Shown here piece by piece: positions 17,995 to 26,839 of a stretch of 33,978 nucleotides of DNA. The notes below the pieces were generated by a model. The model did not search any database. It saw nothing but the letters and a program-made list of their open reading frames with translations, and was not told where the DNA came from. Position 1 is the first letter of the stretch. Each line of letters starts with the position of its first letter. The stretch is from Betaproteobacteria bacterium (GTDB lineage Bacteria; Pseudomonadota; Gammaproteobacteria; Burkholderiales; SG8-41): positions 1-33,978 of the forward strand of contig JANYDY010000011.1 of NCBI GenBank assembly GCA_025363435.1. Reading direction: 5' to 3'. A program made the position numbers and the translations under genes.

Positions 17995-18018
17995 TTTCAT
18001 TCTCCGGCGCAAATTTGC

Positions 18019-18984
18019 GTGAGCCCAGCCAATAAAGCCGCAGCAACCGTAAACCCCGTGCCGCCTGCGCGGCTGATCATCGCCTCGCGCGAAAGCGCCC
18101 TGGCGATGTGGCAGGCGCGTCATGTGCAGGCGCGACTCGTTGCATTATACCCGCAATGCTCCGTCACCATTCTCGGCATGACCACGCTGGGCGACCGCAT
18201 CCTCGACAAGGCGCTCGACAAAATCGGTGGCAAGGGGCTGTTCGTCAAGGAGCTTGAAGAAGCGCTCGCCGACGGCCGCGCCGACCTCGCCGTGCATTCG
18301 ATGAAAGACGTGCCGATGGTTTTGCCCGACGGTTTTGCCATGGCGGCGATCAGCGAGCGCGAAGACGCGCGCGATGCCTTCGTTTCGAACCGTTATGGCG
18401 GGCTCGATGCGCTGCCGGCGGGCAGCGTGGTCGGCACCTCGAGCCAGCGCCGCGAAAGCCAGTTGCGCGCGCGTTACCCGCAGCTGACGATAGAACCGCT
18501 GCGCGGCAACGTGCAGACGCGGCTGAAAAAACTCGATGACGGCGCCTACGCCGGCATCATACTCGCCGCGGCCGGGCTCAAACGTCTCGGCCTCGCCGAC
18601 CGCATTACGGCGATTTTGCCGCCCGAGCAAAGCCTGCCGGCGCCGGGGCAGGGTGCGCTCGGCATCGAATGCCGCAGTGATCGCGCCGATCTGATTGCGT
18701 CGTTCGGCGCGCTCAATCACCAGCCGACGGCGCTGTGCGTGCGCGCCGAGCGCGCCTTGAGCCGCGCGCTGTCCGGCAGCTGCCAGTTGCCGCTGGGCGC
18801 CTACGCGCAGCACGAAGGCAACATGCTGCGCCTGCGCGCGTTTGTGGCGCGCCGCGACGGCGCGCGGATTGTGCGCGACGAGTTGAGCGCAGATGCGCGC
18901 GATCCGGAGGCGCTCGGCAGCGAACTGGCGCGCCGCCTGCTGGCGCAGGGTGCGGCGGAGATACTCGCGGCACTTGCCTCATGA
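18019..18984 (+). CDS. hemC: Hydroxymethylbilane synthase (porphobilinogen deaminase)
   Basis: Joins four porphobilinogen units into hydroxymethylbilane. 321 residues from the GTG at 18019. The conserved N-terminus [17 protein letters not shown] begins near residue 17. [12 protein letters not shown] (72-83) and HSMKDVP (93-99) are family signatures with the catalytic aspartate region before them. Cys255 in GSCQLPLGA carries the dipyrromethane cofactor. The true start is uncertain: neither GTG 18019 nor GTG 18058 has a good ribosome site, and the first version adds about 13 residues compared with E. coli HemC. It leads hemC-hemD-hemX-hemY. Confidence 0.95.
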   Translation: MSPANKAAATVNPVPPARLIIASRESALAMWQARHVQARLVALYPQCSVTILGMTTLGDRILDKALDKIGGKGLFVKELEEALADGRADLAVHSMKDVPMVLPDGFAMAAISEREDARDAFVSNRYGGLDALPAGSVVGTSSQRRESQLRARYPQLTIEPLRGNVQTRLKKLDDGAYAGIILAAAGLKRLGLADRITAILPPEQSLPAPGQGALGIECRSDRADLIASFGALNHQPTALCVRAERALSRALSGSCQLPLGAYAQHEGNMLRLRAFVARRDGARIVRDELSADARDPEALGSELARRLLAQGAAEILAALAS

Positions 18985-19763
18985 CCTCTGCTGTGCGCGC
19001 GCCGCTCGCGGGTAAAGGCGTGGTGGTGACGCGTCCGGCGCAGCAGTGCCAGGGCCTGACTGCCGCACTTGCCGCTGCCGGCGCACGCAGCATTGTTTTT
19101 CCAACCATAGAAATACTTGCGCCGGCTGATGCGCCGGCGCTTGCTGCGGTGATCGATCGTCTTGAGCGCTTCGATCTTGCGGTATTCGTCAGTCCGAACG
19201 CGGCGCGCGAGGGCATGCAAGCGATCAAGGCGCGCCGCGCCTGGCCCGCCGGCGTGCAGGCGGCGACCGTCGGCCGCGGCGGCGAGCGCGAACTCGTGCG
19301 CCAGGGCATTGCCGGCGTCATCGCGCCGGCGCGTTTTGATAGCGAGGCGCTGCTTGAAATGCCGGCGTTGCAGGCGGTCGCCGGCAAAAACATCGTGGTA
19401 TTTCGCGGCGACGGCGGACGCGAACTGCTGGGCGAAACGCTGCGCGCGCGCGGCGCCGCCGTCGAATACGCCGCCTGTTACCGGCGTGCCCTGCCGCAAG
19501 CCGATGCCGCGCCCCTGCTCGCGGCGTGGGCCGGCGGAGAGATCGACGCCGTTACCGTCACCAGCAGTGAAGGTCTGCGCAATCTGTGCACTTTGATCGG
19601 CGCGGCCGGACGCGAATATCTGCAACAGACGCCGCTGTTCGTGCCGCACGCGCGCATCGAACGCGCCGCGCTGGAGGCCGGCTGCGCACAGGTCGGGCTG
19701 ACCGCGCAGGGCGACGACGGGCTGATCGCCGGTCTCATTGCCTGGTTCGGCCGCGCGCAGTGA
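18981..19763 (+). CDS. hemD: Uroporphyrinogen-III synthase
   Basis: Closes and inverts ring D of hydroxymethylbilane to give uroporphyrinogen III. 260 residues, normal for the poorly conserved family. Recognisable features are [13 protein letters not shown] at the N-terminus, [29 protein letters not shown] (about 135-155), and [10 protein letters not shown] near 197-206. The ATG overlaps the hemC stop by 4 nt, which fixes the start; the frame upstream of it runs antiframe through hemC and is not coding. Confidence 0.93.
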   Translation: MTSAVRAPLAGKGVVVTRPAQQCQGLTAALAAAGARSIVFPTIEILAPADAPALAAVIDRLERFDLAVFVSPNAAREGMQAIKARRAWPAGVQAATVGRGGERELVRQGIAGVIAPARFDSEALLEMPALQAVAGKNIVVFRGDGGRELLGETLRARGAAVEYAACYRRALPQADAAPLLAAWAGGEIDAVTVTSSEGLRNLCTLIGAAGREYLQQTPLFVPHARIERAALEAGCAQVGLTAQGDDGLIAGLIAWFGRAQ

Positions 19764-19805
19764 CAACGGTTTACACTGCGGCAGCCACTGTTTAGAGTTC
19801 TCACC

Positions 19806-20858
19806 ATGACCATACCCGACCCCGCTGAATCAAATACTGCAACCAACGCTACACCGGCAGAACCCGCGCAGCGCGGCTGGTATCGGCAACCGGCTGTGAT
19901 GATTGCCGCCGCCGCGGCATTTCTGCTGGCGCTGCAGTGGTACGACAATCATCAGCAGATGAAAACGCTGCAAACCGAACTCGCGCGCCGCCTTGCCGGC
20001 GCCGATGCTGAAAACCGTGAAAGCCGCAACGCTGCCGAGCAGGTGCGCGATACCACGCGCGAAGCGCAGGGCAAACTTGAAGTGCTCGAAGCGAAGCAGC
20101 ATGAATCGCAAAACCAGCAGGTCGCGCTTGAGGCGATGTATCAGGAGCTGGCGCGCAGCCGCGATGAATCCCTGCTCGCCGATGTCGAGCAAACGCTGCT
20201 GATCGCGAATCAGCAGATCCAGGTCGCCGGCAATGTGCGCGCAGCCCTGATTGCGTTGCAGTCGATTGACGCCAGGCTGGTGCGCGTCGACCGTCCGCAA
20301 CTGGCGGTTCTGCGCAAGGCGATTGCGCGCGATGTCGAGCGCCTCAAACTGGCGCCGCGCGTCGATATCACCGCGATTGCCGCGCGTCTTGACGATATTA
20401 CCGCCGGCATCGAGGCGCTGCCGCTGCTGATCGAAGTGCGCCCGTCCGAAGCGCCGGTGGCGCGCAAAGCGGCGCCACCCGAAGCAAATCCGTGGCTGCG
20501 TTTTGCCCGCGAGTTCTGGCAGGAAGTCAGGGATCTCGTGCGTATCGAAAAAATCGACAGCGCCGATACGGCACCGCTGTCGGTTTCACAAACGTATTTT
20601 CTGCGCGAAAATCTGCGTCTGCGCCTGCTCGGTGCGCGCCTCGCGCTGCTCGCGCACAACGAGAAGAGTTACAAAGCCGACCTGAGAGCGGCGCGCGACT
20701 GGTTGACGCGTTATTTCGACGCGCGCAAGGAAGCGGTTGCGAACGCGCTTGCTACTGTGCGCCAGCTGCACGACAGTGCGATCAGCGTCGAGCTGCCGGA
20801 TGTGACGGCGAGTCTCGACGCGGTGCGTAATTTCCGCGCCACCGTCGAGCGTCGTTGA
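19806..20858 (+). CDS. hemX: HemX-like membrane protein (uroporphyrinogen-III C-methyltransferase family annotation)
   Basis: 350 residues. A short Pro/Ala/Thr-rich cytoplasmic tail is followed by one membrane helix (about 31-47, PAVMIAAAAAFLLALQW). Then comes a long charged coiled coil (about 50-110), and a helical periplasmic domain with WLRFAREFWQEVRDLVRIEKID near 220-241. This is the proteobacterial HemX layout between hemD and hemY. Despite the database name it has no methyltransferase domain; its role in haem synthesis is unproven. It starts 42 nt after hemD, and its stop overlaps the first possible start of hemY. Confidence 0.88.
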   Translation: MTIPDPAESNTATNATPAEPAQRGWYRQPAVMIAAAAAFLLALQWYDNHQQMKTLQTELARRLAGADAENRESRNAAEQVRDTTREAQGKLEVLEAKQHESQNQQVALEAMYQELARSRDESLLADVEQTLLIANQQIQVAGNVRAALIALQSIDARLVRVDRPQLAVLRKAIARDVERLKLAPRVDITAIAARLDDITAGIEALPLLIEVRPSEAPVARKAAPPEANPWLRFAREFWQEVRDLVRIEKIDSADTAPLSVSQTYFLRENLRLRLLGARLALLAHNEKSYKADLRAARDWLTRYFDARKEAVANALATVRQLHDSAISVELPDVTASLDAVRNFRATVERR

Positions 20859-20866
20859 GCGCCGCC

Positions 20867-22075
20867 ATGCGCTGGGTATTCTGGATACTGGGCCTATTCG
20901 CGCTGGCGGTGGCGCTGGCGCTGGCTTTGCGTTTCAACGCCGGTTACGTGCTGCTGGTGTCGCCGCCGTATCGCGTAGAACTCTCGTTGAACCTGTTCGT
21001 CTTCGGCAGTCTTGCCGCGATAGCGCTCGCTTATCTGTTGTTGCGCTTCGTGCTGGGCGCGCTCGAGTTACCGGCGCGCGTGCGCGAGTATCGCGCGCGC
21101 CGCCGCCGCGACGATGCGCGCACGGCTTTGCTCGATGCGCTGCGCGCGTTTTTTGAAGGGCGTTACGGGCGCGCTGAAAAAGCCGCAGCGGCCGTCATTG
21201 AATCCGATGAAATACCGGCGCTTGGCGCGGTGCTGGCGGCGCGTGCCGCACACGAACTGCGCCGTTACGACCGGCGCGATGAATATCTGGCCAGGGCCGG
21301 TGAGCGCGCGCCGGATGATGTCGCCATGCGCGTGATCGCCGAAGCCGAACTGCTGCTTGAGCAGCGGCGTTTTCAGGAAGCGCTGCTGGTGTTGAAGGCG
21401 CTGCCGGAAAAACACACCGCCGGTTTGCGCCTTGAGTTGCGCGCGCAGCAACAGGCGAAAAACTGGGAGCAGACGCTGCCGTTGATCGACCAGTTGACGC
21501 GGCGCGGTGTGTTCGACGCGGCGCAGGCGGTGCAATTGCGCCGTTATGCGCAGATCGAAAATCTGAAACGCCGCGCGCTCGATCGTTTTGCGCTGGAGGA
21601 TTACTGGCAGAAAATTCCGGCCGAGCAGAAGCGCGATCCCAAGGTGGCGGCGGCCGCCGCACAATGCTTCACCGCACTCGGCGGCGGCGAGCAGGCCTGC
21701 CGGATTATCGAGACGGCGATCGAGCAGGAATGGGATTCCGAACTGGTCGGCTGGTACGCCGAATGCGCGGGTGCAGCGACGGTGCGGCGCATCGAGCGCG
21801 CCGAGAAATGGCTGGCGGCAAATCCGCGCGATAGCGTGTTGCTGCTGACGCTGGGCAGGTTATGCGCGCAGCAGGAGTTATGGGGCAAGGCGCAGAGTTA
21901 TCTCGACGCCAGCGTGGCGCTCGAGCCGACCTGTTCGGCGCATCTCGCGCTGGCGGAATTGCACGACCGGCTCGGCCACGCCGATGCGGCGCGCCGGCAC
22001 TATCGTGAAAGTCTTGATCTGGCGCTGGCGCAGGTCAAACAATTGACCGGCGGGCGCCGCCGCACACCGCTGTAG
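20867..22075 (+). CDS. hemY: HemY: haem-biosynthesis-associated TPR membrane protein
   Basis: 402 residues from the ATG at 20867; a TTG four codons earlier overlaps the hemX stop and is the alternative. Two membrane segments lie at the N-terminus (about 3-20 and 40-62). A long alpha-helical TPR-like region with repeated Ala/Arg/Leu-rich helices follows to the C-terminus (for example AEKAAAAVIES, GKAQSYLDASVAL, AHLALAELHDRLG). This is the gammaproteobacterial/betaproteobacterial HemY, which is not the protoporphyrinogen oxidase called HemY in Bacillus. It probably scaffolds late haem enzymes at the membrane (inference). The gene is last in the hem operon. Confidence 0.9.
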   Translation: MRWVFWILGLFALAVALALALRFNAGYVLLVSPPYRVELSLNLFVFGSLAAIALAYLLLRFVLGALELPARVREYRARRRRDDARTALLDALRAFFEGRYGRAEKAAAAVIESDEIPALGAVLAARAAHELRRYDRRDEYLARAGERAPDDVAMRVIAEAELLLEQRRFQEALLVLKALPEKHTAGLRLELRAQQQAKNWEQTLPLIDQLTRRGVFDAAQAVQLRRYAQIENLKRRALDRFALEDYWQKIPAEQKRDPKVAAAAAQCFTALGGGEQACRIIETAIEQEWDSELVGWYAECAGAATVRRIERAEKWLAANPRDSVLLLTLGRLCAQQELWGKAQSYLDASVALEPTCSAHLALAELHDRLGHADAARRHYRESLDLALAQVKQLTGGRRRTPL

Positions 22076-22076
22076 C

Positions 22077-22174
22077 GGGCGCGGACTACTCTTTACGCTG
22101 GTGTTGCCGGGCGCGGATTAACCCTTTACGCCGGTGTTGCCGGGCGCGATATAACTCTTTACGCCGGTGTTGCC
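22077..22174. repeat. Three tandem 32-33-bp repeats, the last one overlapping the end of a gene
   Basis: Units are 22077-22108, 22109-22141 and 22142-22174. Each begins GGGCGCG and ends TTTACGCYGGTGTTGCC; the middles differ by a few bases. The third unit includes the stop codon and last codons of the leftward reductase gene (stop at 22159-22161), so the outer two look like duplicated copies of that gene end. It fills the gap between the convergent hemY and reductase genes. Confidence 0.85.
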
Positions 22175-22182
22175 GGCGTAAA
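22158..22182. terminator. Perfect hairpin over the last codons of the reductase gene
   Basis: TTTACGCCGG (22158-22167), loop TGTTG, CCGGCGTAAA (22173-22182): a perfect 10-bp stem containing the stop codon of the leftward gene. It has no clear T-run on either side, so it may act in mRNA 3'-end protection or as a weak terminator between the convergent genes. Confidence 0.5.
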
Positions 22183-23181
22183 CGCATCGGAGAAAAATTC
22201 CGTCTCCGGCAGTCCGCATTGCGCCGCGAAGTCGCGCTGCGCCGATTCCACCATTACCGGCACGCCGCAGGCATAGACCTGGCAACCGCTCATGTCGGCA
22301 ATGTCTTTCATCGCCGCTTCATGCACAAGGCCGGTGCGACCGCTCCATTGATCGACCGGCAGCGGGTCCGACAGCACCGGCACGTATTTGAAATTGTTGT
22401 GCTCGTGCGCCCAGCGCTCGACCAGTTCGTTCATGTAGAGGTCGGCGCGCGTGCGCGCACCCCAGTAGAGGATCAGCGGTCGCGCAATATGCGTGTGGAA
22501 CGCATGTTCAACGATGGCTTTGACCGGCGCAAAGCCGGTGCCGCTGGCGAGCAGTATGACCGGCTTCTCGCCGGACTCGCGCAGATAAAAAGTGCCGAGC
22601 GGGCCTTCGAAGCGCAGGATGTCGCGCTCTTTCATTTTCGAAAACACATGCGTCGAAAACGGGCCGCCGTAATTGCGCATATGCAGCTGCAGTACTGCGT
22701 CATCGTGCGGCGCGTTGGCCATTGAAAAACTGCGGCGGCTGCCATCTTTAAGCAGAATGTCGATGTACTGCCCGGCGAGGAACTGCAGGCGTTCGGATGC
22801 CGGCAGCTTCAGTTCGACCAGCATGATGTCCGCCGCCAGCTTTTGCATTTTCTGCACGCGTGCCGGCAGCGTGCGGATCTGGACGTCCTTGCTGGCGCCG
22901 ACTTCGCGGCATTCAACGACGACATCGCCGCGCGGTTTCGCCTGGCAGAACAGCGCATAGCCCTGGCGCTTGTCGGCCTCCGGCAGGGCGCTCGCCTGGT
23001 AGCTGCCGTAATCGACTTCGCCCGAGAGCACTTTGCCTTTGCAGGTGCCGCAGGCGCCGTTGCGGCAGCCATAGGAAATAACAAAGCCTTCGCGCAGCGC
23101 GGCATCGAGTATCGTTTCGCCGGTCTTGACGGTGAAGACGTGATCGCTCGGTTTAAGGGTGACCTGGTTCGGCATCTGCAT
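22159..23181 (-). CDS. Ferredoxin-NAD(P)H reductase flavoprotein (CDP-6-deoxy-glucoseen reductase-like)
   Basis: 340 residues in three domains. An N-terminal plant-type [2Fe-2S] ferredoxin has Cys39, Cys44, Cys47 and Cys79 (CRNGACGTC and FCQ). An FAD-binding domain carries RSFSMA (150-155). A C-terminal NAD-binding domain shows SGTGFAPVK (213-221) and CGVPVMV (305-311). Proteins of this layout move electrons from NAD(P)H to an oxygenase or dehydratase. In betaproteobacteria, stand-alone copies are usually named after AscD, but there is no dideoxysugar cluster here, so the partner is unknown. The 3' end is embedded in tandem repeats. The gene diverges from the SDR-fold gene across 41 bp. Confidence 0.88.
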   Translation of the reverse strand: MQMPNQVTLKPSDHVFTVKTGETILDAALREGFVISYGCRNGACGTCKGKVLSGEVDYGSYQASALPEADKRQGYALFCQAKPRGDVVVECREVGASKDVQIRTLPARVQKMQKLAADIMLVELKLPASERLQFLAGQYIDILLKDGSRRSFSMANAPHDDAVLQLHMRNYGGPFSTHVFSKMKERDILRFEGPLGTFYLRESGEKPVILLASGTGFAPVKAIVEHAFHTHIARPLILYWGARTRADLYMNELVERWAHEHNNFKYVPVLSDPLPVDQWSGRTGLVHEAAMKDIADMSGCQVYACGVPVMVESAQRDFAAQCGLPETEFFSDAFTPATPA

Positions 23182-23222
23182 TGACGGCGGGATAATGGTG
23201 GTTTCGGTTACAATTTAGGGCT

Positions 23223-24107
23223 ATGCGGCGATTACTGATTATCGGTTGCGGCGACGTTGCGCTGCGCGCGCTGCCGCTGTTGCGTGCGCGTTATCGCATC
23301 TACGCGCTGACGCACAGCCCGGAGCGTGCTGAATTGTTGCGCGCGCAGGGCCTGCTGCCGATCGCCGGCGATCTCGACGCGCCATCGACTCTGCACGGAC
23401 TCGCCGGGATTGCCCATGATGTTCTGCACTGCGCACCGCCGCCTTCCACTGGTTCACGCGATACACGCACCGCGCATCTGATTGCAGCGCTCGCCAAGGC
23501 AAAAAGTCTACCACAGCGCTTCGTCTACATCAGCACCAGCGGCGTCTACGGCGATTGCGCCGGCGCGTGGATCGATGAGACACAGCCGCTGCGGCCGCAG
23601 ACGGCGCGCGCACAACGCCGCGTCGATGCCGAGCAGCGCTTGCGCGAGTGGGGCCGCCGCAGCGGTGTCAGCATTTGCGTGCTGCGCGCACCCGGCATCT
23701 ATTCGGAAGCGCGTCTGCCGCTGCAGCGTTTGCGCGAGGGCACACCGGCGCTGCGCGCCGATGTGGATTCTTATACCAATCACATCCACGCCGACGATCT
23801 CGCGCGCATGGCGGTGGCGGCGCTGTCGTTCGGCACGCCGGGCCGCATGTACAACGCCAGCGACGACAGCGTGCTGAAGATGGGCGACTATTTCGATCTG
23901 GTCGCCGATCGTTACGGCCTGCCGCGGCCGCCGCGGGTGTCGCGTGAAGAGGCGTGCCAGCGCATCGCGCCGGCGCTGTTGTCGTTTATGGGCGAATCGC
24001 GACGCCTGTCGAATCAGCGCATCAAGCGCGAACTGCGGCTTACGCTGCGTTATCCGACGGTGCGCGAGGGCATCGCCGCGCCGGCTGTTCCGGGTGTACA
24101 GGGATAG
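23223..24107 (+). CDS. NAD(P)-binding SDR-fold protein (extended/atypical, YeeZ-like)
   Basis: 294 residues with a Rossmann N-terminus: GCGDVA at 8-13, and STSGVYGD at 104-111, as in extended SDR epimerases. The usual catalytic YxxxK is not visible; the corresponding region reads ARAQRRVDAEQRL. NHIHADDLARM and MYNASDDSVLKMGDYF follow, as in nucleotide-sugar epimerase relatives. The function is unknown and the protein may be non-catalytic or use other residues. A -10-like TACAAT (23209-23214) lies only 8 nt before the ATG. Its 3' end runs into GGGATA repeats before cutA. Confidence 0.8.
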   Translation: MRRLLIIGCGDVALRALPLLRARYRIYALTHSPERAELLRAQGLLPIAGDLDAPSTLHGLAGIAHDVLHCAPPPSTGSRDTRTAHLIAALAKAKSLPQRFVYISTSGVYGDCAGAWIDETQPLRPQTARAQRRVDAEQRLREWGRRSGVSICVLRAPGIYSEARLPLQRLREGTPALRADVDSYTNHIHADDLARMAVAALSFGTPGRMYNASDDSVLKMGDYFDLVADRYGLPRPPRVSREEACQRIAPALLSFMGESRRLSNQRIKRELRLTLRYPTVREGIAAPAVPGVQG

Positions 24108-24126
24108 GGATAGGGGATAGCACGCG

Positions 24127-24453
24127 ATGAGTGCCGTTATCGTTTTGACCAATGCGCCTGATCGCGTGGTGGCGCAACGCATTGCCGATGCGCTGATCGA
24201 ACGCCGTCTGGCCGCCTGCGTCAACCTGCTCGCTGAATGCACTTCGGTGTATCGCTGGAAGGGCGCGGTCGAGACGGCGACCGAGGTGCCGCTGCTGATC
24301 AAGACGCGCAGCGAAATGTATGACGATGTCGAGGCGGCCATACGCAGCCTGCATCCGTACGAACTTCCGGAAATTATCGCAGTCTCTGTAGAGCGCGGCT
24401 CGGCCGGTTTTCTCGACTGGGTGCACGCGCAAACCGTAATTAAAACCGACTGA
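24127..24453 (+). CDS. cutA: CutA1 divalent-cation tolerance protein
   Basis: 108 residues, the normal length for this small trimeric protein. Conserved features: VLTNAPDRVVAQRIADALIE (8-27), RRLAACVNLL (28-37) with its cysteine, a central SVYRWKGAVE, and HPYELPEIIAV near 78-88. CutA1 has been linked to copper tolerance in E. coli through its operon with dsbD, and to signalling in other groups; its molecular role is not settled. It is followed by dsbD with a 6-nt gap, the same pairing as in many proteobacteria. Confidence 0.94.
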   Translation: MSAVIVLTNAPDRVVAQRIADALIERRLAACVNLLAECTSVYRWKGAVETATEVPLLIKTRSEMYDDVEAAIRSLHPYELPEIIAVSVERGSAGFLDWVHAQTVIKTD

Positions 24454-24459
24454 CCGACC

Positions 24460-26262
24460 ATGCCCATACGCGCCCTTTTGCTTGCTGTGTTGATGTTGCT
24501 GGCCTGTGCTGCACGCGGCCAGGATCCCGATCTGCTCGAGCCCGAAAAAGCCTTCCGCTTTTCGGCGCGGCTGGTCGAGGAGAATAAAGTCGAAGTGCGT
24601 TATGAAATCGCCCGCGGCTATTACATGTACCGCGAGAAATTCAAGTTCAGCGCCGACCCGGCGGCAATCGCCGTCGACGCCACGAAATTGCCGGCGGGAC
24701 AGATTAAAAAAGACGAATTTTTCGGCAGTGTGCAGATCTATCGCGGCACCGTGACGCTGCTGCTGCCGCTCAGCGGTTTCGATGCCGCAGCAGCAGGGTT
24801 TGTGCTGAAGGCAGTGTCGCAGGGCTGCGCCGATCTCGGCGTCTGTTATCCGCCGCAGGAGCAGCGCGCCGAACTCAGGCGCGCCGGATTTTCAAGTGCG
24901 GCAGCCGCGCCCGGCGCCTCCGAATTCGCGCGCGCGGCACCGCCCGAACCGGCAGCGAAACCGGCGCCACGCTCGGAAGACGCTTTGATTGCAGAATTGT
25001 TCAAGGGCAGCTTTCTCGCGCTGGTAGCGAGTTTTTTCGGGTTCGGGTTGCTGCTGGCGTTGACCCCCTGCGTGTTCCCGATGATCCCGATACTGTCCGG
25101 CATACTGGTGCCGCACGGCGAACATCTGACGCATGCGCGCGGCTTTGCCTTGTCGCTCGCTTACGTGCTCGGCATGGCGATTACCTATGCGGCGGCCGGC
25201 GTTGCCGCCGGACTGCTCGGCACCATGTTGTCGTCGGCGCTGCAGACGCCGTGGGTGCTCGGCGGCTTCGCCGCCTTGTTTGTGGTGCTCGCGATGTCGA
25301 TGTTCGGCTTCTATGAATTGCAGCTGCCGAGCTCGCTGCAGAGCAAACTGGCGGTGACCAGTAACCGTTTGCATGGCGGGCATTTCGCCAGCGTCTTCGG
25401 CATGGGTGTGTTGTCGGCGCTGATCGTCGGCCCCTGTGTCGCTGCACCGCTGGCGGGCGCGCTGCTCTACATCAGCAAATCCGGCGATACCGTACTCGGC
25501 GGCGCGGCCCTGTTCGCGCTGGCGATGGGCATGGGCGTGCCCCTGCTGGTGGTGGGCGCCTCGGCCGGCACGTTGTTGCCCAAGGCCGGCCCGTGGATGG
25601 ACACGGTGAAACGTTTCTTCGGCGTGGTGCTGCTCGGGGTGGCGATTTTCCTGATTTCACCGCTGTTGCCGCCGATGGCGCATTTCCTCGCATGGGCGGT
25701 GTTGTTGATCATGTTTGCGGTGCATTTGCATGCGCTCGATCCGCTGCCGCACGGCGCGCCCGGCTACCGGCGGTTGTTCAAGGGCGTGGGCATCATTGCC
25801 CTGGTCACGGGCATTGCGCTGGTCGTCGGCGCGTTGTCCGGCGCGCGCGATGTTTTGCAGCCGCTCAGCGGCTTGCGCGGCGCCGCCGCACCGGCTGGCC
25901 CGGCGGTGCATTTTCAGCGCGTCAGCAATCTTGCCGAACTCGATCGTGCCGTGCGCGCCGCCGCTGGCAAACCCGTCATGCTGGATTTTTATGCCGACTG
26001 GTGCGTCTCGTGCAAGGAGATGGAGCGCGATACTTTCAGCGCCGCGACGGTGAAAAGCCGCCTCGACGGCATGGTCGCCCTGCAAGTCGATGTCACGGAC
26101 AATCTCGACGAACATAAGGCGCTGCTCAAGCGTTTTGATTTGTTCGGCCCGCCGGGCATCATCTTTTTCGACCGCCGCGGCGACGAGGTCAAGGGCTTGC
26201 GCGTGGTTGGTTTTCAGTCGGCCGACCGCTTCGTGGCGACACTTGACACGGTTTTGCGATAA
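24460..26262 (+). CDS. dsbD: Thiol:disulfide interchange protein DsbD
   Basis: Passes electrons from cytoplasmic thioredoxin to periplasmic partners such as DsbC, CcmG/TlpA and perhaps the CPYC protein above. 600 residues. A signal peptide covers 1-20. The N-terminal immunoglobulin-like domain carries Cys123 and Cys129 (GCADLGVC). The eight-helix membrane domain carries Cys204 (LTPCVFP) and Cys326 (VGPCVAAP). The C-terminal thioredoxin domain has CVSC at 515-518 (YADWCVSCKEME). All three cysteine pairs needed for the relay are present. The next gene, a TlpA-like protein, starts 5 nt after the stop. Confidence 0.96.
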   Translation: MPIRALLLAVLMLLACAARGQDPDLLEPEKAFRFSARLVEENKVEVRYEIARGYYMYREKFKFSADPAAIAVDATKLPAGQIKKDEFFGSVQIYRGTVTLLLPLSGFDAAAAGFVLKAVSQGCADLGVCYPPQEQRAELRRAGFSSAAAAPGASEFARAAPPEPAAKPAPRSEDALIAELFKGSFLALVASFFGFGLLLALTPCVFPMIPILSGILVPHGEHLTHARGFALSLAYVLGMAITYAAAGVAAGLLGTMLSSALQTPWVLGGFAALFVVLAMSMFGFYELQLPSSLQSKLAVTSNRLHGGHFASVFGMGVLSALIVGPCVAAPLAGALLYISKSGDTVLGGAALFALAMGMGVPLLVVGASAGTLLPKAGPWMDTVKRFFGVVLLGVAIFLISPLLPPMAHFLAWAVLLIMFAVHLHALDPLPHGAPGYRRLFKGVGIIALVTGIALVVGALSGARDVLQPLSGLRGAAAPAGPAVHFQRVSNLAELDRAVRAAAGKPVMLDFYADWCVSCKEMERDTFSAATVKSRLDGMVALQVDVTDNLDEHKALLKRFDLFGPPGIIFFDRRGDEVKGLRVVGFQSADRFVATLDTVLR

Positions 26263-26267
26263 AGCCG

Positions 26268-26798
26268 ATGCGGCAAAAGCTTGCGCTGGCAGCCGCCGCA
26301 ATCATCTTCGCGGCAGCGGGTGTTCTCGTCTATCAATGGCGCGCCGGCGCATTCGATAGCGGGCCCGACCCGGTGGCGACGGGCCAGCGTATTCTGACGG
26401 CACGCCTCGCCGGGGTTGACGGTGCGACGCAGTCGCTCGAACAATGGCGCGGCAAGGTTCTGGTCGTCAATTTCTGGGCAACCTGGTGCGCGCCCTGTCG
26501 CGAAGAGATCCCGGAATTCATCAAATTCCAGGCAAATCATGCGGCGAAAGGGGTGCAATTTGTCGGCATCGCCGTCGATACGCCGGAAAGAGTAGCGATC
26601 TACGCCAAAGAGATGGGCATCAACTATCCGCTGCTGGTGGGCGGTATTGAGAGCATGGAGCTGGCGCGCGAGGTTGGCGATCGGGCCGGCGTGCTGCCTT
26701 ACAGTCTGATCATTGACCGTTCGGGCCGGGTTATTGCCACGGTCGTCGGCATATTGAAGCCGGAAAAGCTCGAAAAAACGCTTTTGCCCTTGCTTTAA
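26268..26798 (+). CDS. TlpA-like membrane-anchored thioredoxin
   Basis: 176 residues. Residues 5-22 form an N-terminal anchor or signal sequence (ALAAAAIIFAAAGVLVY). The thioredoxin/AhpC-like domain follows, with VNFWATWCAPCREE, the WCAPC cysteines being Cys74 and Cys77, and a cis-proline in VLPYSLII. TlpA/ResA proteins reduce apocytochrome c or copper-site cysteines outside the membrane. Its place right after dsbD, its likely electron donor, supports this role. Transcription probably ends at the hairpin at 26819-26839. Confidence 0.92.
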   Translation: MRQKLALAAAAIIFAAAGVLVYQWRAGAFDSGPDPVATGQRILTARLAGVDGATQSLEQWRGKVLVVNFWATWCAPCREEIPEFIKFQANHAAKGVQFVGIAVDTPERVAIYAKEMGINYPLLVGGIESMELAREVGDRAGVLPYSLIIDRSGRVIATVVGILKPEKLEKTLLPLL

Positions 26799-26818
26799 CC
26801 CTTAAAGAAACGCCGGGT

Positions 26819-26839
26819 AAAAGCGGTAGAACTGCTTTT
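26819..26839 (+). terminator. Hairpin after the dsbD-tlpA genes
   Basis: AAAAGCGGT, loop AGA, ACTGCTTTT: a 9-bp stem with one G-U pair, ending in TTTT. It lies 20 nt after the tlpA stop. The T-run is short, so termination may be partial. Confidence 0.55.

Noticed and set aside
22077-22174. CRISPR array
   Set aside because: The units are contiguous with no spacers and no cas genes are nearby; it is a short tandem duplication.
23508-24467. Leftward 319-codon open frame
   Set aside because: It is antisense to the SDR gene and cutA, both with clear protein motifs.
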